From contig NZ_SJTF01000007.1 in the NCBI RefSeq assembly GCF_004634245.1, forward strand, positions 124,001-188,000: DNA of 64,000 bases, in the 5' to 3' direction. Below, piece by piece: positions 46,916 through 54,869 of this stretch. This stretch comes from Flavobacterium foetidum (GTDB lineage Bacteria; Bacteroidota; Bacteroidia; Flavobacteriales; Flavobacteriaceae). A program made the position numbers and the translations under genes. Under the pieces are notes generated by a model. That model did not search any database, was not told the DNA's origin, and saw nothing but the letters and a program-made list of their open reading frames with translations. Each line of letters starts with the position of its first letter. Position 1 is the stretch's first letter.

Positions 46916-47881
46916 TTATAAACTATTTTCTTTTGTAAACTGAATTACCTCGCTCAATTTTCCGAAAGCTATCGCCACATGTGTATCTGCTGCACCGTAA
47001 TAAACGGTCAATTTATCTTCTTCTATACTGTGTAAAGCTGCACAAGGAAAAACCACGTTTGGCACGTCTCCAACCATTTCATAAGTCTCTGCTGGCCCTA
47101 ATAAATATGGCTGTGTTCTGTATTTTACTTGATCTGGCGAATCAACATCTAAAAGCGCTGAACCCATTGCATAACGGAAACCGTTGCAAGTATTGATAAC
47201 TCCATGGTAAATCATCAACCATCCTTCGTCTGTCAAGATTGGAATTGGTCCTGCTCCTACCTTTGTACATTGCCAAGCACTTTGGTCAAACGGAGATGGT
47301 TTCATCACCAATCTGTGTTCTCCCCAATATTTCATATCCGGGCTGTAACTGATCCAGATATCACCAAAAGGCGTGTGTCCGTTATCACTTGGACGGCTTA
47401 ACATCGCATATTTACCGTTGATTTTCTGTGGAAATAAAACTCCGTTTCTGTTGAAAGGTAAAAAGGCATTTTCGCATTGGAAAAATTCTTTAAAATCGAA
47501 AGTATAACCAATACCAATTGTTGGTCCGTTGTACCCGTTACACCAAGTAATCCAGTAACGATCTTCAATCCAAACTACACGTGGATCGTATTTATAAGCA
47601 GATTCGATCATATCTGTATTTCCAGATTTCATCTCAATTGGTTCATGGTTGATGTCCCAATTGATACCATCTTTACTGAAACCAGCAAAAATGTTCATCT
47701 GAACTGCTTTATTATCACATCTAAAAACCCCAGCATATCCGTCTCCAAAAGGTACAACTGCACTATTGAATATACTGTTTGATGAAGGAATCGAATATCT
47801 GTCGATAATTGGATTCTCCGAATATCTCCACATTACATCTTTACTGTTTTCGGGTCTGTCTTGCCAAGGAATAGTACTCAT
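46916..47881 (-). CDS. GH130 mannoside phosphorylase
   Basis: A 321-aa enzyme without signal peptide, so cytoplasmic. The five-bladed propeller starts [28 protein letters not shown]. The proton donor is Asp99 (YDPRVV). [13 protein letters not shown] and YHGV form the phosphate and sugar sites. The sequence style is that of GH130 subfamily 2, whose known member in Bacteroides phosphorolyses Man-beta-1,4-GlcNAc from the N-glycan core to mannose-1-phosphate and GlcNAc. This implies that the core disaccharide is imported. It heads the GH130-CBM9-GHL10-asparaginase segment. Confidence 0.92.
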   Translation of the reverse strand: MSTIPWQDRPENSKDVMWRYSENPIIDRYSIPSSNSIFNSAVVPFGDGYAGVFRCDNKAVQMNIFAGFSKDGINWDINHEPIEMKSGNTDMIESAYKYDPRVVWIEDRYWITWCNGYNGPTIGIGYTFDFKEFFQCENAFLPFNRNGVLFPQKINGKYAMLSRPSDNGHTPFGDIWISYSPDMKYWGEHRLVMKPSPFDQSAWQCTKVGAGPIPILTDEGWLMIYHGVINTCNGFRYAMGSALLDVDSPDQVKYRTQPYLLGPAETYEMVGDVPNVVFPCAALHSIEEDKLTVYYGAADTHVAIAFGKLSEVIQFTKENSL

Positions 47882-47937
47882 TTTTTGTTTTTTTTATTTA
47901 TTAGTTTTTATTCTTTTTTATTCTAAAGCTTCTTTTT

Positions 47938-48062
47938 GTCATTTCGAGGAACGAGAAATCACACTAGAAGCTCCGTAATCTTTGTCGCCAATCTTTGTCG
48001 AGTTCCGAGTGTGATTTGCTTCGCCTATTCACTATCGCTCGGGTCTCGTTCCTCGAAATGAC
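47938..48062. repeat. GTCATTTCGA palindromic repeat, copy 3 (long)
   Basis: A 125-bp element with ends GTCATTTCGAGGAACGAGAA and TTCTCGTTCCTCGAAATGAC-like complement. It contains TCGCCAATCTTTGTCGAG and an added TATTCACTATCGCTCG block. A CAAAGTTTTGGACTTTG hairpin (48074-48105), a CTATGTGTT unit (48174-48246) and a partial fourth copy (48292-48344) follow. Together they fill the 516-bp gap between the symporter and GH130 genes; no gene is seen there. Confidence 0.8.
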
Positions 48063-48173
48063 AAACTGTACGTAAAAACTTTGTCAAAGTTTTGGACTTT
48101 GACAAAGGTGCTGGACATACCATCTCGGCAAATCCTGCGTTCCCGTAGTTGAAACTACGGGCTATTATCTATG

Positions 48174-48246
48174 CTATGTGTTAGAAACTAGTTTCTTTCT
48201 CTTATCTTTTTCAAGGTCAAGAAAACTATGTTTCTATGTGTTTATT
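48174..48246. repeat. CTATGTGTT/AAACTAGTTTCTTTC intergenic repeat
   Basis: GCTATGTGTTAGAAACTAG then CTATGTTTCTATGTGTTT. Same unit as at 40925-41003, and related to the interior of the TIR element at 59145-59343. Confidence 0.6.
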
Positions 48247-48291
48247 TTTTTACAATCCAAAAAGAGCTTTTCAAAATGCTCCATTGTGTTA

Positions 48292-48344
48292 GTCGCCAAT
48301 CTTTGTAGAGTTACTCGTGGAGATTTCTCCTTCGTCGAAATGAC
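48292..48344. repeat. GTCATTTCGA repeat, right half only
   Basis: GTCGCCAATCTTTGTAGAG through CTCCTTCGTCGAAATGAC. The left inverted half is missing, so this is a truncated copy. Confidence 0.65.
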
Positions 48345-48397
48345 AGACTTTGGAGAAAATCTTTCCTCTAAAATCTATATTCTATTTTCTTTATTCT

Positions 48398-50275
48398 TTA
48401 TTCTTCAATCTTACGAACCCTATCCAACCAAGTAAACTTCAATACTGTAGTGGTCACTAAGAAAACTACCAAAGCAACACCTGCTTTTGGATAATCTCTG
48501 ATGATAAAGTAAATCGGAAGCAGAATCATGCTTGACTGCCAAACAATTCCGATAATACAATTCATCATATCTAAATAGAAATCGTTATTCTTTTGGAAAG
48601 ACTGATCTTCAGCTTTCAATTGTTTGTAAACTGGAGTCCAGAATCCCCATGGTCTAACATTGCTATAGAAAGATTTTAAGACTTCCATGTCGGTTGGTTT
48701 GCTTAGGTAAGTTCCTAAAAGACAACCTAAAATGGAGAATCCAAAAATTAATGGGAACAAATAAATTGATGGCACTTGTGAAAGATCATGCAAGAATGTT
48801 CCCGCAGTTAAATTTCCTTTATTCTGATCTAAAACAAACTGAAGAGAAGCGGCGATCAATCCGCCAACCATTCCCCAGAAATAGCCCCATCCGTTGAAAC
48901 GCCACCAAATCCATTTTAGGAAGTTGGCCGCAACATATCCTCCGTATAAAGCACTTGTAATCCAAAGTGTTAAGGAGTTGATAGAATCTGCGAAAAATCC
49001 CATGAAAACGCCTAAACCAACCACTAAGAAAGAAGAAATCTGACTTACTTTGATATAATGTTTGTTTGAAGCAACTGGTTTAAAATATTTTTTATAAATA
49101 TCGTTTACAATATAAGCTGGTCCTGCGTTTACGAAAGCTGAGAATCCAGACATGAACGCTGCTAATAATCCTGCTAAAAGAATTCCTTTAATTCCGACCG
49201 GGATATAAAGATTGACCACTTTTGGCATCAATAATTCTAAATCTGCTCCCGTTAGATTTAAATTTGCATTTAATTCTGGTGCTAAATTCACCAAAGCAAT
49301 AACCACAATTCCCGTGATTAATAAATATCTAGGAATGAACAAAATCAAGTTGGTAAAACCGCTCATATAAGCCGCTTCTTTTACCGATTTTGTAGAAAGA
49401 ACACGCTGTAAATCGTAACTTGGAGTTGGTCCTGCAACGCTGGCGAAGAATCCTTTGAAAAGCGTCATTCCGATGAAAGCGCCAAACATCTTATAACCTT
49501 CTGTATCGATTAATTTGTTGAAAGTTTCGAATTTATCGCTCCATTGTGTTTCGAATTCCCATCCGAAGAAAACATTTTTCCATTCTGGCGTAATGACCGA
49601 ATTGATTTGAATATCTGTATAATTAATGAATGCATAACCAGCGATTAAAACTCCAGCAACAATCATAATTAAATATTGCACAACCTCTGTTGCAACTACA
49701 GAAAACATACCGCCTTTAACAGTATAAATGGTAGTTAAGAAAATGATTAACAAAGCATAAGCCTGTTCAGACGTTAAGAAAACACCACCATTCATATGAA
49801 CTGTTAAATCCCACGGAAGAATAATCGTTACAAATTTTCCGATTCCGACGAAGAAATAAGCGATAAAACCGATTGTAGAAATGATTGCAAAAATCGCTAC
49901 AATAATATGTGAAGCTTTTCCAGCCTGATCGCTTCCAAAACGAGTTAAAATCCACTCAGAACCTGTCATTACTTTTGACCTTCTAATCCATACTGCGAGG
50001 AACATCATGACGAAAATCTGGTTCCATATCGGCCAAAGCCACATAAACATGAAACTTTTTACACCGTATAGAAATAAAACGCCAATCATCCAGGAAGTTC
50101 CTGAAACATCAAACATTCCAGAGCCGTTACTTAAACCTAGAAAATACCATTTAATAGATTTTCCTCCCAAAAAATAGTCATCTAAACCTTTGGATGCTTT
50201 TCTTGAAATCCAGATTCCTATACCGACCGAGAGTACGATATAGATTAAAATGATTGATACGTCTATAATGTTCAT
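48398..50275 (-). CDS. Sodium:solute symporter (SSS family)
   Basis: A 625-aa inner-membrane Na+-coupled transporter with about 14 membrane segments and a charged loop before the last two. Family features are RKASKGLDDYFLGGKSIKWYFLGLSNGSGMF near the N-terminus and AGLLAAFMSGFSAFVNAGPAYIVND in the middle. It most probably takes up a sugar released by the locus, such as mannose, GlcNAc, fucose, sialic acid or the Man-GlcNAc disaccharide for GH130. It lies 22 bp downstream of the second GH92 in one transcript. Confidence 0.93.
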   Translation of the reverse strand: MNIIDVSIILIYIVLSVGIGIWISRKASKGLDDYFLGGKSIKWYFLGLSNGSGMFDVSGTSWMIGVLFLYGVKSFMFMWLWPIWNQIFVMMFLAVWIRRSKVMTGSEWILTRFGSDQAGKASHIIVAIFAIISTIGFIAYFFVGIGKFVTIILPWDLTVHMNGGVFLTSEQAYALLIIFLTTIYTVKGGMFSVVATEVVQYLIMIVAGVLIAGYAFINYTDIQINSVITPEWKNVFFGWEFETQWSDKFETFNKLIDTEGYKMFGAFIGMTLFKGFFASVAGPTPSYDLQRVLSTKSVKEAAYMSGFTNLILFIPRYLLITGIVVIALVNLAPELNANLNLTGADLELLMPKVVNLYIPVGIKGILLAGLLAAFMSGFSAFVNAGPAYIVNDIYKKYFKPVASNKHYIKVSQISSFLVVGLGVFMGFFADSINSLTLWITSALYGGYVAANFLKWIWWRFNGWGYFWGMVGGLIAASLQFVLDQNKGNLTAGTFLHDLSQVPSIYLFPLIFGFSILGCLLGTYLSKPTDMEVLKSFYSNVRPWGFWTPVYKQLKAEDQSFQKNNDFYLDMMNCIIGIVWQSSMILLPIYFIIRDYPKAGVALVVFLVTTTVLKFTWLDRVRKIEE

Positions 50276-50297
50276 TAAATTATTTATTTTGAATTAG

Positions 50298-52538
50298 TTA
50301 GTTTAGTCCCCAGTTTTGGTTTGGCTGTGCTCCCATTACAAAATGAAGCACACCGCCGTTTAGCAATTCTTGGTGAGAAATTGCTGTTTTATTAAATGCT
50401 TTTCCGTTTAAAGTAGCCGATTGGATATAGAAATTCTTCTCTGAAACATTCTCTGCCTCGATTACAAAAGTCTTTCCGTTTGGAAGATTCAAAGTTGATT
50501 TTTCAAAAATCGGACTTCCAATTTCGTATTCTCCCGAAGCAGGATTCATTGGATATAATCCCATTGAACTGAATACGTACCAAGCCGACATTTGACCGCA
50601 GTCTTCGTTTCCGCTCAAACCATTTGCTGTCGTATTGTATTGTGTATCTAAAATATGACGTACCCAATATTGTGTTCTCCAAGGCTGTTTTGCATGGTTA
50701 AACATATAAGCAATATGATGGCTTGGTTCGTTTCCGTGAGCGTATTGTCCGATCAAACCAGAAATATCTGCTGAAACATTGTTTCCTGTAATTTCAGAAC
50801 TCTCTGTAAATAATTGTTCTAAACGTTTGGTGAAAGTGTCATTTCCGCCATGAAGCTTAATAAAATCATCTACATTATGAGGTACAAACCAGCTGTGCTG
50901 CCAAGCATTTCCTTCTGTATAATCGGTATGTTCTCTGTGGTTAGAGTGTTTTGGGTCAAAAGGCTCATTCCAAGATTTTCCATCTTCCGATTTTCCTCTC
51001 ATAAATCCTGATTTCGCATCAAATAAATATTCGTAAGCTTTAGCACGTTTAGAGAAAAACTCATAATCAGCCGTTTTTCCTAATGCTTTCGCCATTTGCG
51101 CAACGCACCAGTCGTCGTAAGCATATTCTAAAGTGATTGTAACCGATTCGTCTAATAAGTGGTACGGAATGTAACCGTATTTTTTATAGAAATTCAAGCC
51201 ACGTTCGTCCTGCATCATCGTTGCTTTCATGGCTTCAAAAGCTTTTTCGGCATCAAAACCTTTAATGCCTTTCATATAAGCATCAACAATAACTGGAATC
51301 GAATGATATCCTGTCATGGTATTGGTTTCATTGGCATATAAGGTCCAAACCGGAAGTATTTTTTTAGTTTCATAATAGGCCAACATCGAATTGACCATAT
51401 CTGAAACTTTTGTTGGTTCTAATATCGTCAGCAATGGGTTCTCTGCTCTAAAGGTATCCCAAAGTGATAATGTAGAATAAGCCGTATAATTCTTAGTGGT
51501 AATAATTTTATCGTCTTCTCTTCTGAACTGACCATTTTTGTCACTATACGTTATGGGCGCCACTTGAGCGTGATAAAGAGACGTATAGAAAATTGTTTTA
51601 AGTGAATCAACAGGAGTTTCGACCGTAATTTTGCTTAAAGCTTTGTTCCAATCTAAAGTGGCATCCGATTTTGCTTTTTCAAAATTCTGACTTTCAGCAT
51701 CTAAATTACCTTTTGCATTTTCAACACTTACAGAAGAAAGCGCCACTTTTACGCCTAATTCTTTTGAGCTTTTAGAATCAAAGAATAACTGCAAAGCGGT
51801 GTTTTCGCCTTCAGCGTTTGAACCAGAAACTACTTTTTTATCGGCAGTAATAATTGATTCTGTAATTGGTTTAGAAAACTTAGCTACAAAAAACACTTTC
51901 TGATTTTTTGCCCAGCCCGTGCTATAACGGTAACCGCTAATAGTATTGGCATCTTCAATTTTGATAGAAGTTTTTACCGCCTTATCCCAATTGATGGCAA
52001 AACCTAAATCGACTACAACAGACTGTGTATCGTTATTATTATAGGTATATTTATGGTAGGCGGTTCTTTGCGTAGAAGTTAATTCTACATTGATTTTAGG
52101 ATCTTCAAGAAAAACTTGGTAATAACCCGGTACTGCTTTTTCGTTAACATGACTGTATTTTGATTTATACGGAAGGAAATCGCGTGAAGCGGCTTTGGCG
52201 GTTAAATCTAATTTTTTGTTTGTCGGCATAAATAAAATATCTGCCAAATCACCGATTCCTGTTCCGCTTAAGTGTAAGTGACTAAATCCAGAAACTATCG
52301 AGTCAGAATAATGATAGCCTGAGCACCAGTCCCAGCTAGAAATTCCATTATCCGGACTAACCTGCAGCATCCCGAACGGAACTGTTGCGCCTGGATACGT
52401 ATGTCCGTGACCGCCAGTACCTATAAAAGGATCTACATAATTTGTTGCAAAACTTTGTCGATGTTGATTTTTATCTACATTTATTTTGCAACTTGCAATA
52501 AAAATTACCGTGAGAGACAGCAGAGTAATTTTCTTCAT
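50298..52538 (-). CDS. GH92 exo-alpha-mannosidase lipoprotein, canonical Glu
   Basis: A 746-aa lipoprotein (FIASCK, Cys17) of the Ca2+-dependent inverting alpha-mannosidase family. YVDPFIGTGGHGHTYPGATVPFGML and GNEDCGQMSAWYVFSSMGLYPM are the standard landmarks, with the canonical Glu general acid (codon near 50604). SLWDTFRAENPLL and TEGNAWQHSWFVPH line the sugar site. It should trim terminal alpha-mannose from high-mannose or exposed N-glycan arms at the surface. It is the first gene of the long minus-strand operon, and divergent from the sensor kinase. Confidence 0.95.
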   Translation of the reverse strand: MKKITLLSLTVIFIASCKINVDKNQHRQSFATNYVDPFIGTGGHGHTYPGATVPFGMLQVSPDNGISSWDWCSGYHYSDSIVSGFSHLHLSGTGIGDLADILFMPTNKKLDLTAKAASRDFLPYKSKYSHVNEKAVPGYYQVFLEDPKINVELTSTQRTAYHKYTYNNNDTQSVVVDLGFAINWDKAVKTSIKIEDANTISGYRYSTGWAKNQKVFFVAKFSKPITESIITADKKVVSGSNAEGENTALQLFFDSKSSKELGVKVALSSVSVENAKGNLDAESQNFEKAKSDATLDWNKALSKITVETPVDSLKTIFYTSLYHAQVAPITYSDKNGQFRREDDKIITTKNYTAYSTLSLWDTFRAENPLLTILEPTKVSDMVNSMLAYYETKKILPVWTLYANETNTMTGYHSIPVIVDAYMKGIKGFDAEKAFEAMKATMMQDERGLNFYKKYGYIPYHLLDESVTITLEYAYDDWCVAQMAKALGKTADYEFFSKRAKAYEYLFDAKSGFMRGKSEDGKSWNEPFDPKHSNHREHTDYTEGNAWQHSWFVPHNVDDFIKLHGGNDTFTKRLEQLFTESSEITGNNVSADISGLIGQYAHGNEPSHHIAYMFNHAKQPWRTQYWVRHILDTQYNTTANGLSGNEDCGQMSAWYVFSSMGLYPMNPASGEYEIGSPIFEKSTLNLPNGKTFVIEAENVSEKNFYIQSATLNGKAFNKTAISHQELLNGGVLHFVMGAQPNQNWGLN

Positions 52539-52594
52539 ATCAAAACAATATTAATTTAACTTTAAATTTAGATAAACCAGACTTTTATCAAAAT

Positions 52595-52655
52595 AAATTT
52601 AGACGGACGACATTTAAACAGCCCTAAACATCAAAAAAAGACAACAAACGACATT
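52595..52655. promoter_or_regulatory. Divergent promoter with degenerate regulon boxes
   Basis: On the minus strand AATGTCGTCCGTCTAAAT (52595-52613) lies 57 bp before the GH92 start, and a second AATGTCGTTTGTTGTC lies 41 bp further up (52640-52655). The first resembles the AATKGTYATTDGTCGAAWT box with a one-base gap. The position is between GH92 and the sensor kinase. Confidence 0.4.
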
Positions 52656-52668
52656 CTAAAATAACAAT

Positions 52669-53727
52669 ATGATTTTTAACTCAAGCAAACCTTACAGCTT
52701 ACCTATACGTTATCACGTTTACTTTTGGCTAACGTATTTCTTGTTTAATACTTTTAGATGGGGAAGCTATTTTAACGATTATGTTTACTCCTTAAAAACA
52801 ACTTTATTGGGTTTTCCGATTCATATGGCATTATGCTACCTTAATATATTGGTGTTAATGCCGCATTTGGTTTACCGCAAAAAATACATTCCCTACATCA
52901 TAACGGTCTTGTCTGCCATTTTTGTGATGGTAGTCATAAAATTTAATTTGACTTATCTTCTGATTACGCACGACGTTTGGCCCGAAGGACCTAAAACCAT
53001 CAATACGCTGACGCTAAATTATACAATAGATATGATGATGGGGGAATTATATGTAATGACTTTTGTGACCGCAATAAAAATCACGCTCGATCTTTTGCAA
53101 GAACAAAGACGTGTAACCGATTTAGAAAAATCGCAATTAGAAACAGAACTTCTTTTCCTGAAATCTCAAATCTCGCCGCATTTTTTCTTTAATACCTTAA
53201 ATAATATCTACTCGCTTTCTGTAGAAAAGTCTAACAAGACTCCTAAAATAGTTTTAAAGCTTTCCGAATTGATGCGTTATATGCTTTATGAAACAAAAGA
53301 AAAAAAACAATCTTTAGAAAACGAAATCCTCTGCATCCAGAATTATCTTGATTTAGAAAGAATTAGAAACGGCGAACGCTTAGAAGTCAATATGTATATT
53401 TCGGGTGATATTCATGACAAGGAAATTTCACCTGTATTATTATTGACTTTTGTCGAAAATGCCTTTAAACACGGAGTGAACAAAAATACCGGAAACGTAG
53501 TTATCGATATTAATTTTAAGGTCAAAGGCGATTATTTATACTTCAGTATTTCGAATCCGATGCCTGAAATCACCAAGCACAAAGACAACTTAAATATTGC
53601 CAGCGGTATTGGTATTGAGAACGTTAAAAAAAGACTAGAGCTGGGCTATAATAAAAATGACTATAAGCTTTCATTTAAAAATAAAAAGAATATTTTTGTT
53701 GTTAAACTAGTAATTAAGGTCACTTAA
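52669..53727 (+). CDS. LytS/YehU-type sensor histidine kinase
   Basis: A 352-aa inner-membrane kinase with four hydrophobic segments in residues 15-140, no large periplasmic domain, and a short coiled coil (145-165). The His_kinase domain has the phospho-acceptor His171 in SQISPHFFFNTLNNIYSL. The ATPase follows, with VENAFKHGV as N box and GIGIENVKKRL as G box. Lacking an obvious extracellular sensor, it may sense a membrane signal or a partner. Its partner regulator is 70 bp downstream. Divergence from the GH92 operon suggests control of the glycan locus. Confidence 0.93.
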   Translation: MIFNSSKPYSLPIRYHVYFWLTYFLFNTFRWGSYFNDYVYSLKTTLLGFPIHMALCYLNILVLMPHLVYRKKYIPYIITVLSAIFVMVVIKFNLTYLLITHDVWPEGPKTINTLTLNYTIDMMMGELYVMTFVTAIKITLDLLQEQRRVTDLEKSQLETELLFLKSQISPHFFFNTLNNIYSLSVEKSNKTPKIVLKLSELMRYMLYETKEKKQSLENEILCIQNYLDLERIRNGERLEVNMYISGDIHDKEISPVLLLTFVENAFKHGVNKNTGNVVIDINFKVKGDYLYFSISNPMPEITKHKDNLNIASGIGIENVKKRLELGYNKNDYKLSFKNKKNIFVVKLVIKVT

Positions 53728-53797
53728 CGCCCATTTTCTGCCTTTTTTAAAACTATACCTACTAAAAATCAATACTGGCCCAAAAATAACTGAAGAA

Positions 53798-54511
53798 ATG
53801 AAAATAAAGTGTTTGATTATCGATGATGAGCCATTGGCAATAAACGTTATAAAAAACTATATAGAGCAAATTGAAGATTTAGAATTGATAAATACTTTCA
53901 GTAATTCTATAGAGGGACTAAATTTTTTAAAAAACAATACTATCGACGTCATTTTTCTTGACATCAACATGCCAGTTTTAGACGGTATTAATTTTATCAA
54001 GAGTTTAGAAAATCCACCTTTACTAATCATAACAAGCGCTTACGACCAGTTTGCAATAGAGACTTACGAACTCGATGTCTTAGATTACTTAGTAAAACCG
54101 ATTGAGTTTCCGAGACTCATGAAAGCTGTAAACAAAATCAACAAACGGCTTAACAATACCAACAAAATTCCGCAGGAAAACAGCAAAGAAAATCCATTTA
54201 TCTTCGTTAAAATCGATAAGAAAAAAATGAAGAAGATTTTCTTGAACGAGATTCTAGTGATTGAAAGCTTAAAAGATTATCTGAAAATCAGTACAACATC
54301 GGGAAAATTCATTATTCACAGCACTTTATCTGATTTTACGAGCTTATTGCCCGAGAGAGATTTCATAAGAATTCACAGATCCTACACCATTGCCATTGAC
54401 AAAATAGACGCTGTTGAAGGAAACAGCATTGAAATTGAAGGACTTAGATACGTAATCGGAAGATCGTATATTGACGAAGTTAAACAGAAGATTTTAAATT
54501 CTTCTATATAG
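53798..54511 (+). CDS. LytTR-family response regulator
   Basis: A 237-aa cytoplasmic regulator. The receiver domain (1-120) has acidic residues DDE (9-11), phospho-acceptor Asp55 (VIFLDINMP) and Lys in VKPIEFPRL. The LytTR DNA-binding domain (about 138-235) contains FVKIDKKKMKKIFLNEILVIESLKDYLKI and FIRIHRSYTIAIDKIDAVEG. LytTR dimers bind pairs of short direct repeats; the tandem TKGTYAT/TDGTCGA boxes in front of susC, nagB and GH29 are candidate targets. It is co-transcribed with the kinase. Confidence 0.94.
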   Translation: MKIKCLIIDDEPLAINVIKNYIEQIEDLELINTFSNSIEGLNFLKNNTIDVIFLDINMPVLDGINFIKSLENPPLLIITSAYDQFAIETYELDVLDYLVKPIEFPRLMKAVNKINKRLNNTNKIPQENSKENPFIFVKIDKKKMKKIFLNEILVIESLKDYLKISTTSGKFIIHSTLSDFTSLLPERDFIRIHRSYTIAIDKIDAVEGNSIEIEGLRYVIGRSYIDEVKQKILNSSI

Positions 54512-54780
54512 GTTTTAACCCAAAGTTCGCTAAGATTTGTTTAGCCACAGATTAAAAAGATTAAATGGATTTAAATATCTGTGCAAATCTTTTTAATCTG
54601 TGGCTAGCTATTTATATAAGCATTTCCACAATTTAATCAGAACATAGCCCTCGCAAAGCTTGACAAAAATAGCTTTGCTAACTTTTTTATTTAAATGTCA
54701 GTACAAATTGCCTTAGCGAACTTTGCGTAAATCTTAGCGTCTTTTGCGGTGAAAAAAAGTTCTTTGCAAAAAAATAAAAT
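54512..54780. repeat. Inverted-repeat intergenic stretch
   Basis: Two nested pairs: GCCACAGATTAAAAAGATT / AATCTTTTTAATCTGTGGC (54542-54607), and AAAGTTCGCTAAGAT (about 54521) with CTTAGCGAACTTTGCG (about 54713). The second relates to the CGCTAAGACGC unit at 6910. No gene. Confidence 0.65.
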
Positions 54781-54812
54781 AAAAAATGCAGCCAACCACG
54801 GCTGCATTTTCC
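54781..54812 (-). terminator. Intrinsic terminator after nagB fusion gene
   Basis: AAAATGCAGCC loop GGCTGCATTTT; on the minus strand followed by T-rich sequence. It lies about 60 bp beyond the stop. Confidence 0.8.
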
Positions 54813-54869
54813 CTCAATTATAGGTAACTAACCAAATAAACCATGAAAGTCTATTTATCTTTATGACAA

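Noticed and set aside
53798..54511. LytTR regulator as a cell-wall autolysis regulator
   Set aside because: LytTR is a general DNA-binding domain; location inside the glycan locus argues for local control, and no murein hydrolase or holin gene is nearby.
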